From Pyropia yezoensis (lineage: Eukaryota; Rhodophyta; Bangiophyceae; Bangiales; Bangiaceae): a stretch of DNA of 64,000 nucleotides. The notes beneath the pieces were generated by a model, which saw nothing but the letters and a program-made list of their open reading frames with translations, was not told the origin of the DNA and searched no databases. A program made the translations under genes and the position numbers. Positions 30,973 to 40,694 of the stretch are shown here, piece by piece. The DNA lies in contig CM020618.1 in the NCBI GenBank assembly GCA_009829735.1, forward strand, positions 37,548,894 through 37,612,893. Direction: 5' to 3'. How positions within the stretch are numbered: the first letter of the stretch is position 1; the number at the start of each line of letters is the position of its first letter.

Positions 30973-33900
30973 ATGGCCCCCCCTGGTGGCGGCAAACCCC
31001 CGGCGGGCCCAACCCCTCCCCCCTCCGGCAATGGCGCCGGTGCTAGCGGCGCCTCCATCAAAGATGCACCCCATTGGAAGCAGTACGGGTACGCCGCCAA
31101 TGCCAACCTGGTTCTACCCTCTGAGCGCCGCCGGACCCGGACCGCCACTGAGTCTACGGGCGAAGCCGCCCCGCTGACGGTGGCCGAGGCAGCGGGGCGT
31201 ATGGGCGACCGCTCTGGCGGGGGGGGCGCGGCTGACCCAGCGTTTGTGGCGAGATTGGCACGGGCAAAGGCCAAAGTGGCTTCCCAAGGGGCGGATAAGG
31301 GGCGGAGGGGTGGACAGGACGCCATCGGAGGGGCCGTCCCAGTGGATGCGGTGCTGCCACAGGGGGCACCTCCAGCCCCTGTTGGCGGCGGCAAAGGCAG
31401 TGACGCGGTCCCCCGCCCCCTCCCGTCATCGGCAGGGGCCCTGGTGTGGGCCGCTGACGATGGCGACGACGTCGTCGCCGCCGCTGACGCTGGGTATGCT
31501 CCCACCACCCCCGCGTCAGCTGCTGCCTATGGGGCGATCCTCGCGCACGTGGCTGGTGTGATGGGTGACGTACCACGCGATGTACTCACCGCTGCGGCTG
31601 GGGAAGTAGTGAGCCTTCTCCGTGCGCCGGGCGGGTCTGCCGCCACCCGTCGGGCGGGGCTGAGAGAAATCCTGGGGGGGGGGGCGGCCCCGAGCGCGGA
31701 TGAGGTGAAACGGCTGATGGAGCTGGCAGCAATCATGGCGGACTGGCGTGGGGCGGGGGAAGCGGCCGCCGGGCCAGATGCGGGGGAGGACCTTGGCAGG
31801 GGCGACGGTGAAGAGGGCGATGGAGGGGTGGCTGACGCGGATGGCCTCGACGGCGTGGCGTTCCAGTTTGATGAAGAGAGCGGGGAGGAAGCTGACGGCG
31901 ACGCGGATGAGGTGGTTGAGGACGCCGAGGAGAGTGACGACGATGCGGCAGGAGTCGCCGCGGATCCTGCCGCTGACGACAATGATGTTGGTGACGCGGC
32001 GCGAGGTGCCAATGGCGACGTTAGCGCGGGCGGGGCGACTGACGTGGACGGTGTTCCGCTGCGAATTGTGCGGTCAGGGGCGGGCGTAGAGGGCGAGGCT
32101 GACCCAGGTCGCGGGGCGGGCGAGGGGGAGGAGCGGCCGCGGGTTTTTGGCGCTGACGAGCTGCCCGGGGAGAAGGCTGCGGCTGCCGCGAGAGGGGGGG
32201 GGGGACGCAAGCGGCCGCGAGCAGGGGGGTCACCGCCCGTTGCCACCGAGCCACCCGGAGCGACGGCCAAACTAGAGCGCAGCCCCCTCGCCCCTGACGC
32301 GGACGCCATGTCCGACGGCGCCCGCAGCGACGGAGATGGCGGCAGCGGCGGGGGGGGCGGCGGCGGCGACGGCGGCGCCACCGATGACGACGACGACGAG
32401 TCTCGTGCCGCTGCTGCTGCCGCGGCGCGGGCCGAAGCGGAGGCTTCCGCGGCGTGGGAGCGGCAGCCCCTCAGGGCAGTGGATTTGGACAACCTCACCG
32501 CTGCCGCTACTCGGCAGATGGATGGCGCCGCTGACGACGTGGCTCTCCCGCCGGGCAGCGTCCACACCCCCGGCCGCGAGTACGACACGTGGTCTGTTCC
32601 ACATGGCGGGGCGGCTGCGCCGACGGGTGTGGGTGCAGTCTCCGACGACGACCCCGTCCCACTTGTGCCTGTGGCGGACCTGCCGGCGTGGGCAGTGCCG
32701 GCGTTTGGGGACACCCGCTCCCTTAACCGGATGCAGTCGCGGGTGTTCCCGGCGGTGTTTGAGGGGGAAGACAATGTGCTTGTGTCGGCCCCGACGGGGG
32801 CGGGCAAGACAACCGTGGCGCTGCTGGCCATTTTGCGAGAGACGGGGCGGTTTCTGGGAACGGGCGCCGGCGGAGGGGTCAGCGACGGGGAGGGCGACGC
32901 TGCCGGCGTTCGCGGATCAGCCCCACCGCCCCCCCTGGTGTCTTCCGCGGGCGTGGCTGCCTTTAAGGCCGTCTACATTGCGCCAATGAAGGCACTGGTG
33001 GCCGAGGTAGTGGCCAACCTGTCGGCCAAGCTCGAACCTCTGGGCCTGACCGTTGCCGAGCTGACGGGCGACGCCACGCTGTCGCGGTCGGCGGCGGCGG
33101 CCACGCATGTGCTAGTGGCCACGCCTGAGAAGTGGGACGTTATTACTCGCAAGGCTGCTGGCCGGGGGGCCGTCGCCCCTACCCCTCGTCTGCTCATCTT
33201 GGACGAGGTGCACCTGCTGGCTGACGGTCGCGGGGCGGTGCTCGAAGTGCTCGTCGCACGGGCATTGGCGACTGCCCGCATTGTGGGGTTGTCAGCGACG
33301 CTTCCCAACGCCGCCGATGTGGCGGCCTTTTTGCGCGTCCCCCCATCGCGGGGGCTATTTGTGTTTGGACCGGCCTACAGGCCGGTGGCGCTCGCCACTA
33401 CCTATGTGGGTATTACTGCTGGGAAGCCCCTCCGACGGCACGCGCTGCTAAACGAGCTGGCTTGGGAGCACGTCCGTGGCTACGTCATTCCCGATGGCCA
33501 CCAGGTGCTGGTGTTTGTTCATAGCCGCAAGGACACGGCCGCCACCGCGCGGTACCTTCGCGAGGCTGCCGCTGCGGCGGGTCGGCTTGACGCGTTTATT
33601 GACGCGACCGCCTCGGAAGTTGTAGAAGCCGAGGTTGAGGGCGTCACGACGGAGGCCCTCGCGGAACTCCTCCCATCTGGCATTGGAATTCACCATGCAG
33701 GGCTGCCGCGCGGGGACCGCGCTCTCGTAGAGGCGCTCTTTGCCGATGGCCACCTGCGAGTGCTCGTGTGCACGGCGACACTGGCATGGGGAGTCAACCT
33801 CCCGGCTCGGGCCGTGGTCATCAAGGGTACCGACGTTTACTCGGCTGATGCGGGCGGGTGGGTGCCCCTTTCCCCTCTCGATGTGACGCAGATGATGGGC

Positions 33901-36900
33901 CGTGCTGGCCGGCCGCAGTATGACACGCGCGGGGAGGGCGTGATCATCACCAGCCGCGCACACGTGCGTCGCTACCTCGCACTTCTGACTGACCAGCTGC
34001 CGGTGGAGAGTCGGTTGCTGGCCGCCCTTCCGGACGCACTCTCGGCAGAGGTGTGTCTGGGAGGGGTGGCGACCATTGATGACGGGGCGGCGTGGTTGGC
34101 GCGTACTTTCCTCTACGTCCGGATGCTGCGGTGCCCGGATCCCTACGGGGTGCCACCGGGCGACCTGGTCCGCGACCCGACGCTGCGGCGGCGGAGACGG
34201 GAGCTGGTTGCCGCCGCCGCCACCGTCCTGGCCGCCACTGGGCTGCTACGCTTTGACCGCGCCGCGCGGACCTTGAGGGGCACCGCCCTCGGCCGCATTG
34301 CGGCCGGCCACTACGTGACGTGGAGGACGGCAGCGGCCTACGCGGCGGGTGCGGCTGCCACAACGGGCGACGCAGACCTGCTGCGGCTGGTTGCAGGCTC
34401 GGTTGAGTTTTCGTCCATGCGCGTCCGGGGAGAGGAGGCGCTAGAGCTCACCCGCCTCGCGGAGCGAGTACCCCTCCCCGTACGCGGCGAGCTAACCACC
34501 CCCGCCGCCAAAGTCGCCGTCCTTCTCCAGGCTTACGTGTCGCGACTGCCGCTGGCGGGCCTCGCCCTGGGCGCGGATATGGTTTACGTGTCTCAGTCGG
34601 CCGCCCGTCTCGTGCGCGCCATCTTTCACGTTGCCCGCTCCCGACGGTGGGCGGCGCTCGCCGCACGCGCGCACTCGCTGGCACTGTCCCTCTCACAACG
34701 ACAGTGGGCATCCCAGTCGGCGCTGCGCCAGTTTGGCTCTGCGCTCTCCGCCGACACCCTCCGTCGGGTCGAACGAAAGGACGTGCCGCTGGAGCGCTAC
34801 TACGACCTGTCGGCTGCCGAGGTGGGGGAGCTGCTCCGTGACCCGGCGGCGGGGCGGCGGGTGCACAAGCTGGTGCACGCGCTGCCACACGTGGAGGTAG
34901 ACGCAAAGGTGGCGCCTCTTACGCGTGGACGGTTGCAGGTGGAACTGACGCTCACTCCCGACTGGGCCTACGACCCCGCGGTACACGGTGCAGGTGAGGC
35001 GTTCTGGGTGTGGGTCACCGATGGCGACGGAGAGGTGCTGCTGCATTCGGAGCTGGTTTACATCCGGGGCAGCCTGGCGTCTGAGGCCCACATTTTAACG
35101 CTCGAACTGCCGCTTGCCGAGGCACCCCCACCAGCTGTCTACTTTGTGCGCGTCGTCGCGGACGGATGGATTGCGCCGGCCGTGACACTGCCCGTGTCTT
35201 TTCGCCGGCTGGTCCTCCCTGACCGCTTCCGGCCGTACACCTCTGTTGCGGACCGGCTGCCACTATCTGTCGTTGAGGCGTTTACACCGCTGGGCGATGA
35301 CGAAGGCGGAGATGAAGACGGCGCCGCCAAGCGGTCTCGATTGGCCAACGGTGGACCCGCCACGGGCGGCGGCGGCGGCCGAGACCCACGGCTGGCGGGC
35401 GTCGTTGACCATTTCCACGACTCTTTCACCGTCTTTAACCCCCTCCAGTCGCAGGCCTTTGACGCTCTATTTCATTCCCCTGAGAACGCGCTGGTGATGG
35501 CGCCCGGGGGTGCGGGGCGCAATGCACTCGTCGATGTGGCACTCGCCGCTCTCTTCCTGGCGCGCCCCACCGCCGTCGCTGTCATCGTCGAGTGTGCGGG
35601 CGCCCCTGCCGTTGCGCGGTGGGCCGCTGCGCTGGCTGCCAGCCGTCTTGCCGCCACCTTTGCGCTCTCTGTCATCACCCTGACGGGCGACGCGGCGGCG
35701 GACGCGCGGGCGCTGGCACCCCCCCCGGGCGCCAAGACGCATCCGTCTGGTGTGGTGGCGTTTGCCGCCCCTGCCACCTGGGACGCCCTCTCCCGCCGGT
35801 GGAAGCAGCGGCGGGCGGTGCGGACGGTGGGGCTGTTGCTGCTGCGGGACGTCCATTTTGTGGGCGCAACGGGGCCGTCCCCCGCCGGTGCTGCGCCCAT
35901 TGGGCCTGTCATTGAGGCGCTCGCGTCGCGCGCGCGGTACATGGCGGCTGAGGCGGCGGCAAAGGGGCGGCCACCGACGCGGCTAGTCGCCCTTGGCGAG
36001 GCGTCGGCCAATGCGCACGACGTGGGCGACTGGCTTGGCGTCCCGCCTGGGGGTGTCTTCTCCTTTGCCCCCGGTGCGCGCACGCCCGGTGTGGCGGTGG
36101 ACGTGGTGGCCGTCCCAGCGCTCGCCGAGGGGCTCGCGGCCGACGCGCTCGCGCCACCGACGCTGCGCGCCATCCGTAGCTACCGCGCCGACGCAGTGGC
36201 CGCTCGGGGGAGTGGTGGCCCATTAGGCGCACCCCCGCCGCACGACAAGGTGTTGGTGCTTGTGCCGACGCGGCCGCTGGCACGGGCGCTGGCGGCCGAG
36301 CTGGCTGCCGCCCCGTCCATCGCGGCCGATGATGGCGGCGGCGTCGACGCAGACGTGGACGGCGGCGGCCGCGTCGCGGCGGCTGCGCGTGAGGCGGCCG
36401 ACCGGGCGGCGGTGGCGGGCCTTGCGCCCGCCGCGGCTGCCGCTGCGACCGCCGCCGCCGGTCGCGCGCTGGTCGGCTCTGCCGCGGCCGCGGTGGGGCT
36501 CGCGGCGGTGGCCCGTACGCTGCGCTCCCGCCCCGCGGCGGCGGCCGTCAGCGGGGGCGTCCTTGTCACCCCCCCGCCCGGGGACGCGGACGCGGCGGCC
36601 GTGGCAGCTGCGTGGGCGGACCCCGCGTCGCCCGCACGGCTGCTTATCGCCACTCCGGACGATGCGTGGGCAGACGCCTCGCTCCGCGCGCCGCTGGTAA
36701 TTGTGGCCGGCACCGACGGCGCCCCCGACGATGCTCGGCGGGCCGAGGCGGCGCCCGGCTGGGCGCTCGCGCATGCGCTCGGTCGGGCCAGTGCCGCGGC
36801 GGTGCTGCTCACCGACGAGGCGCGGCGGGAGGCGGTGGCGGCCGCCGCGTCTCGGGGGCTGGTGCTTGAGTCGGGCCTCGACGCGGTGCTGGTCGAGCAG

Positions 36901-38226
36901 CTCAACGCGGAAGTGGCTGCCCGGGTGGTCGAGTCCAAGCAGGACGCCCTCGACTACCTGACGTGGACATTCTTCTACCGGCGGCTGCCGCGCAACGCCA
37001 CCTATTATGCGCTGGCAGGCGCGGGTCACGCGGCCATTTCGGAACACCTGTCGGTGGCGGTAGAGGGGGCCCTTGCCGAGCTCGAGGCCGCCCGCTGTGT
37101 GGCCGTCGAGGGCGACGACGACGCCGCGTTGGGCCCGCTTAACCTGGGCATGGTTGCCGCCTTTTACTATGTCTCCCCCGCGACCGTCGAGCTGTTTGCC
37201 GCGTCGGTCGGGCCGCGCACCCGCGTGCGGGGGCTGCTGGAAATTGTGGCCGCCGCCGCCGAGTTTGCCGACCTCCCAATCCGGCAGACCGACGCGCCCG
37301 TCTTGCGGCGCCTCGCTGCCCACGCGGTGGTGCCGCTGGCGGCGGTCACCGCCGACGGCGCTGACGCGGACGCGCGGCTCGCTGACCCACACGTCAAGGC
37401 GCAGCTGCTGTGGCAGTCACACCTGGCGCGGCTGCCGGCGGGGCGGCTTGGGCCCGCCCTCGCCGCTGAGCGGGCCGGCGTGGTGGCCCGCGCGGAGCGC
37501 CTGCTCGGCGCGGCGGTGGATGTGGTTGCCTCGGCTGGCACCCTCCTCCCCGCGTTGGCCGCCATGGAGCTGGTGCAACTCACCGTCCAGGCGCTGTGGC
37601 TGCGCTCCTCCCCGCTTCTGCAGCTACCCGGCATGGACGCGGCCACGGCGGGGGTGCTGGCCGACCGATACGGCGTCTCCGACGTCTTTGACCTGATTGA
37701 CATGGACGAGGCGGACCGGTCAGCGGCGCTGGGCGGGCTGGGCGGCGGCGACCTCCGGTCGCTGGCGGCTGCGTGCAACGCGTTTCCCAACGTGGAGCTC
37801 AGCCTGGAGGCGGCCGAGGGGGAGGGCGCCCCGGGCGAGGCGGTTACGATCAACGTGCGGCTCGTGCGCGATGCAGACGGCGACGACGGCGACGACGACG
37901 GGGAGGACGGCGATGGCGGCGGCGGTGACGGCGGCGACGGCGGCCGCCGTCCTCGCAGTGGCGCGCCGGCGGTGGTGCCGACGGCGGTGGCCCCCCACTT
38001 TCCCGGCAGCCGCCTGGAAGGGTGGTGGTTGGTGGTTGGCGAGGAGGCCACCAACGCGCTGCTCGCGGTCAAGCGGGTGTGGCTCAAGGCCGAGGCCACC
38101 CAGGCGCTGGTCTTTCCCGCGCCCGTCTCCCCTGGCGTGCACCTGCTCGACGTGAGCCTGATGAGCGACAGTTACGTACAGTGCGACCAGGTGGAGCGGT
38201 ACACGCTGACGGTGGGGGGGGCATAG
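30973..38226 (+). CDS. BRR2: U5 snRNP helicase Brr2 (SNRNP200), single exon
   Basis: Brr2 unwinds U4/U6 snRNA to activate the spliceosome. Start at ATG 30973 (MAPPGGG); an in-frame upstream extension is open but lacks a better start. Counting from there: the typical N-terminal YAANANLVLPSERR...ESTGE at about 38-62, a long acidic disordered region to about 560, then cassette 1 with SAPTGAGKTT (about 604), VATPEKWD, LDEVHLL (about 743), GLSATLPN (about 771) and a Sec63-like unit to about 1430. Cassette 2 starts FNPLQSQAFDALF (about 1488), but its P-loop is APGGAGRNA, without the Lys-Thr, and its motif II is RDVH. A second Sec63 unit ends the 2,417-residue protein. Loss of ATPase residues in cassette 2 goes beyond the inactive second cassette known in other species. 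Confidence 0.96.
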   Translation: MAPPGGGKPPAGPTPPPSGNGAGASGASIKDAPHWKQYGYAANANLVLPSERRRTRTATESTGEAAPLTVAEAAGRMGDRSGGGGAADPAFVARLARAKAKVASQGADKGRRGGQDAIGGAVPVDAVLPQGAPPAPVGGGKGSDAVPRPLPSSAGALVWAADDGDDVVAAADAGYAPTTPASAAAYGAILAHVAGVMGDVPRDVLTAAAGEVVSLLRAPGGSAATRRAGLREILGGGAAPSADEVKRLMELAAIMADWRGAGEAAAGPDAGEDLGRGDGEEGDGGVADADGLDGVAFQFDEESGEEADGDADEVVEDAEESDDDAAGVAADPAADDNDVGDAARGANGDVSAGGATDVDGVPLRIVRSGAGVEGEADPGRGAGEGEERPRVFGADELPGEKAAAAARGGGGRKRPRAGGSPPVATEPPGATAKLERSPLAPDADAMSDGARSDGDGGSGGGGGGGDGGATDDDDDESRAAAAAAARAEAEASAAWERQPLRAVDLDNLTAAATRQMDGAADDVALPPGSVHTPGREYDTWSVPHGGAAAPTGVGAVSDDDPVPLVPVADLPAWAVPAFGDTRSLNRMQSRVFPAVFEGEDNVLVSAPTGAGKTTVALLAILRETGRFLGTGAGGGVSDGEGDAAGVRGSAPPPPLVSSAGVAAFKAVYIAPMKALVAEVVANLSAKLEPLGLTVAELTGDATLSRSAAAATHVLVATPEKWDVITRKAAGRGAVAPTPRLLILDEVHLLADGRGAVLEVLVARALATARIVGLSATLPNAADVAAFLRVPPSRGLFVFGPAYRPVALATTYVGITAGKPLRRHALLNELAWEHVRGYVIPDGHQVLVFVHSRKDTAATARYLREAAAAAGRLDAFIDATASEVVEAEVEGVTTEALAELLPSGIGIHHAGLPRGDRALVEALFADGHLRVLVCTATLAWGVNLPARAVVIKGTDVYSADAGGWVPLSPLDVTQMMGRAGRPQYDTRGEGVIITSRAHVRRYLALLTDQLPVESRLLAALPDALSAEVCLGGVATIDDGAAWLARTFLYVRMLRCPDPYGVPPGDLVRDPTLRRRRRELVAAAATVLAATGLLRFDRAARTLRGTALGRIAAGHYVTWRTAAAYAAGAAATTGDADLLRLVAGSVEFSSMRVRGEEALELTRLAERVPLPVRGELTTPAAKVAVLLQAYVSRLPLAGLALGADMVYVSQSAARLVRAIFHVARSRRWAALAARAHSLALSLSQRQWASQSALRQFGSALSADTLRRVERKDVPLERYYDLSAAEVGELLRDPAAGRRVHKLVHALPHVEVDAKVAPLTRGRLQVELTLTPDWAYDPAVHGAGEAFWVWVTDGDGEVLLHSELVYIRGSLASEAHILTLELPLAEAPPPAVYFVRVVADGWIAPAVTLPVSFRRLVLPDRFRPYTSVADRLPLSVVEAFTPLGDDEGGDEDGAAKRSRLANGGPATGGGGGRDPRLAGVVDHFHDSFTVFNPLQSQAFDALFHSPENALVMAPGGAGRNALVDVALAALFLARPTAVAVIVECAGAPAVARWAAALAASRLAATFALSVITLTGDAAADARALAPPPGAKTHPSGVVAFAAPATWDALSRRWKQRRAVRTVGLLLLRDVHFVGATGPSPAGAAPIGPVIEALASRARYMAAEAAAKGRPPTRLVALGEASANAHDVGDWLGVPPGGVFSFAPGARTPGVAVDVVAVPALAEGLAADALAPPTLRAIRSYRADAVAARGSGGPLGAPPPHDKVLVLVPTRPLARALAAELAAAPSIAADDGGGVDADVDGGGRVAAAAREAADRAAVAGLAPAAAAAATAAAGRALVGSAAAAVGLAAVARTLRSRPAAAAVSGGVLVTPPPGDADAAAVAAAWADPASPARLLIATPDDAWADASLRAPLVIVAGTDGAPDDARRAEAAPGWALAHALGRASAAAVLLTDEARREAVAAAASRGLVLESGLDAVLVEQLNAEVAARVVESKQDALDYLTWTFFYRRLPRNATYYALAGAGHAAISEHLSVAVEGALAELEAARCVAVEGDDDAALGPLNLGMVAAFYYVSPATVELFAASVGPRTRVRGLLEIVAAAAEFADLPIRQTDAPVLRRLAAHAVVPLAAVTADGADADARLADPHVKAQLLWQSHLARLPAGRLGPALAAERAGVVARAERLLGAAVDVVASAGTLLPALAAMELVQLTVQALWLRSSPLLQLPGMDAATAGVLADRYGVSDVFDLIDMDEADRSAALGGLGGGDLRSLAAACNAFPNVELSLEAAEGEGAPGEAVTINVRLVRDADGDDGDDDGEDGDGGGGDGGDGGRRPRSGAPAVVPTAVAPHFPGSRLEGWWLVVGEEATNALLAVKRVWLKAEATQALVFPAPVSPGVHLLDVSLMSDSYVQCDQVERYTLTVGGA

Positions 38227-38523
38227 GGGGTGTGAGGCCGGACCTTGGGGGCTGGGGGCGGCAAAAGGGGTGGGTGTGGCATGCCGTCGATTGGGCTGCA
38301 CGGCTCTGGCGGAGTCTGGCTGTTTGCGCCGCGTCCGCACCGACCCACGGCAACGGCGGATAGCCGAAGTCTCGATCGGTGTGTTGGCTTTCCAAAAGAA
38401 AAAGGGTCGTCTGGTTGTGTGCATCCTGCCTTCCCCCCCCCCCCCCCTCGGCTGGCTCGATGCCCCCCCCCGGCTGGCTCAATGCCCCCCCCTGGCTGGC
38501 TCCCTGCCCCCCGCCCTGTCTCC
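38227..38523. other. Convergent 3' spacer
   Basis: Between the ends of Brr2 and the dehydratase gene. It contains three near-repeats of GGCTGGCTC followed by C runs (about 38448-38512). No further feature seen. Confidence 0.6.
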
Positions 38524-39357
38524 CTATTCGGCCTGGACAGCCGCCCCATCGGTTAGGACGCCCTTGCTGCTCGGCACCGCCCCCGCCCGCCGCGGGTCCA
38601 CCGCCACCGCCCCCCGGAGCGCCCGCGCGAGCGCCTTGAACGCCGCCTCGACAATGTGGTGGCTGTTGATCCCCGCCAGGCGGCGCACGTGGAGGGTCAG
38701 CCCCGCCGACCCGGCAAGGCCGCCGAGGAACTCACGCACCAGTTGCGTGTCGTACGTGCCGATGCGCTCGGTGGGGATGGGGAGGGTGTAGAAGAGGCCG
38801 CCGCGGCCGGAAAAGTCGAGCACGACCTCCACCAGCGCCTCGTCCAGCGGGGCGGTCCACTGGCCAAAGCGGACAATGCCCGCCTTGGCGCCCAGCGCCG
38901 CACCGAGCGCCATCCCCAGCGTGATGCCCACATCCTCGTTGGTGTGGTGGTCGTCAATGTGGTGGTCCCCGTCCGCACGGACGTGCAGGTCGAGGAGGCC
39001 GTGCGAACACAGCTGGCACAGCATGTGGTCGAGGAAGGGCATGCCGCTGGCCACATCCGCCACGCCCGTGCCGTCCAGGTTTACCTCCACCACCACCGTC
39101 GTCTCGCCCGTGACGCGGCGGACGCGGGCGGTGCGGTCACCCGCCGCCGGGGACAAGACTTGGACGGGGGTGGAGAGGGGGGTGGCCATGCGCACGGGCG
39201 CGGGGGAAGGGGGGAGGGGGGGGGCACCGCGGACGCCCCCCGCCCGCCGGCGGGGCCGGCCGGCATGACGAAGGGGGGACGCCTGGATGGCTGCGCAAAA
39301 GGGGTCAGCGGGCAGTGATGACCGCAGCAGGGGTACGGCAGCTGAGATAAAGGCCAT
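38524..39357 (-). CDS. HIS3: Imidazoleglycerol-phosphate dehydratase, probably plastid-targeted
   Basis: Catalyses the sixth step of histidine synthesis, dehydrating imidazoleglycerol phosphate to imidazoleacetol phosphate. Start at ATG 39357 ([11 protein letters not shown]) gives 277 residues: about 75 residues of Ser/Ala/Pro/Arg-rich leader, then the roughly 195-residue enzyme. Metal-binding signatures are complete: [14 protein letters not shown] and [19 protein letters not shown], plus [17 protein letters not shown] and the C-terminal SSKGVL. The leader, with a second Met at VRMATPL, resembles a plastid transit peptide, as in plant HISN5. No intron. It is divergent from the acetyltransferase gene across about 430 bases. 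Confidence 0.95.
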   Translation of the reverse strand: MAFISAAVPLLRSSLPADPFCAAIQASPLRHAGRPRRRAGGVRGAPPLPPSPAPVRMATPLSTPVQVLSPAAGDRTARVRRVTGETTVVVEVNLDGTGVADVASGMPFLDHMLCQLCSHGLLDLHVRADGDHHIDDHHTNEDVGITLGMALGAALGAKAGIVRFGQWTAPLDEALVEVVLDFSGRGGLFYTLPIPTERIGTYDTQLVREFLGGLAGSAGLTLHVRRLAGINSHHIVEAAFKALARALRGAVAVDPRRAGAVPSSKGVLTDGAAVQAE

Positions 39358-39788
39358 GGCGGTGGTGGGTAAGGAGGAAAGAGGGAGGCGAAGGGGGTGG
39401 GGGGTTGGGGGATGCGGAAGGGGTCGGCACGGTGGTGACGTCGCGGTGGCCGTGATGCAATGGGAGCTACGCCCACCGAGGCCGCGACATACTTTGGTGA
39501 TCTCGAAAATGAAAAAACAGCCCGAACATGTTTGAGTGTGATGAAATATAGCAGAGTGCGTCTGACAAACTGCCACGTGCGAAAATACCTCTTTCACCAG
39601 TCACGCGCGGTTTGGAGACAGTTTTCTCTGTTGTTCAGCTGAGGTCGAAATCGCAAATCAACCACAAGCGGGAACATGCCTTCCCTTGGCCGCGGTGGGG
39701 AACGAGCATGCGCGGGAACGCTTCGGGGGGCAAGGTCTGCTCGGTGCGGCTCTCCGCCTTTCGAGTGTCCGCGTTTTCCGCTTTCGCC
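39358..39788. promoter_or_regulatory. Divergent promoter region of the dehydratase and acetyltransferase genes
   Basis: About 430 bases between two divergent start codons. The half nearest the dehydratase is purine-rich; a more AT-balanced core at about 39495-39620 (GTGTGATGAAATATAGCAG) is the likeliest site of bidirectional initiation. No exact motif could be assigned. Confidence 0.4.
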
Positions 39789-40335
39789 ATGTCGTCGGCC
39801 GCTGCACCCGCACCGCCCGTCCTGTCTGATGCCGTTGAGCACGACACGGACCGATGCGTGTTTTCTCTGCCCGCGAGCCGCCCGGCGGCGGCCGTACTGC
39901 CAACAGCGTCGCAGCCAACAGCGGTGCTCGAGTACGAGCGCCTGCACAATGGAGACCTTGACCTGTAAGTCTTTTTTTTTTCTTGTTCCCTCCCACCCGC
40001 TGCCACCGGCGCGATGGCGACTGCGGGGCAGGCGGACCAGTGGCCTTTCCCTCGCTCACCAGTCGTGTGAGCGTCACGTCCAATGTGTTGCAAGCGGTTG
40101 TTGACCCCCTTTCATTGCTCTTTTTGCAACCCTGTCGCGCCGACCGATGGACAGGCAGCACACCTTCGTCCCTCCTGACATGAGGGGTACGGGCGCCGCG
40201 GCGCTGCTCTGCCATGCCGCGTTTGCGCACGCCCGCTCCTCGCATGTGTGTGTCATCCCCTCGTGCGCCTACATCTCGCAGTCGTACTTGAGCCGCTTCC
40301 CGCAGCAGGCAGACGTTGTCCGGCGTGCGTCTTGA
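39789..40335 (+). CDS. NATD1-like GNAT acetyltransferase domain protein, two exons
   Basis: Exons 39789-39964 and 40155-40335; the intron has donor GTAAGT and acceptor GGACAG. Joined, it codes for 118 residues. It matches the small YjdJ/NATD1 (Gtt1-type) family: EHDTDRCVFSL near the start, VLEYERLHNGDLDLQHTFVPPDMRGTGAAALLCH across the junction, and HVCVIPSCAYISQSYL towards the end. The junction falls within the conserved DLxHTxVPxxxRGxG block, which supports the splice model strongly. The family is thought to bind acetyl-CoA, but its substrate is unknown. An in-frame extension upstream of 39789 lacks family similarity. Confidence 0.88.
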
Positions 40336-40694
40336 CGATGGGGGTGCGCTATGACCAGCCGGCTTGCTGGTTGGCGTGCTACCCCCTGTCGGACCGCCGC
40401 CTCCTCTCAACGGCCACGTGACTTGCGCGCGCCACACCCCTACTGCTCCAAGCGAAGGGAAGCTTGCAGGCCATGCGGCTCGAGGAAGGATAAGACGAAA
40501 GACGATGCGCTGCTTGTTCAACCGCGCGCAGGAGAGTAGTGACAGGTGGCACCGCTGACACGGGGCGGATGTAGATGTGCATCGTCTAGAGGCTGGCTCC
40601 GCGCACGGTCTGAGAGACGCGGCTGAACGCGATCAACAGTGACCAAACGAGCAGAAAGTCTTTTTTAAATAGACGGGGGGCGACACAAGGGCCT
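40336..40694. other. Convergent 3' spacer
   Basis: Between the acetyltransferase stop and the kinase stop. Contains TTTTTTAAAT at about 40661-40670, which may serve 3'-end formation. No gene seen. Confidence 0.5.
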
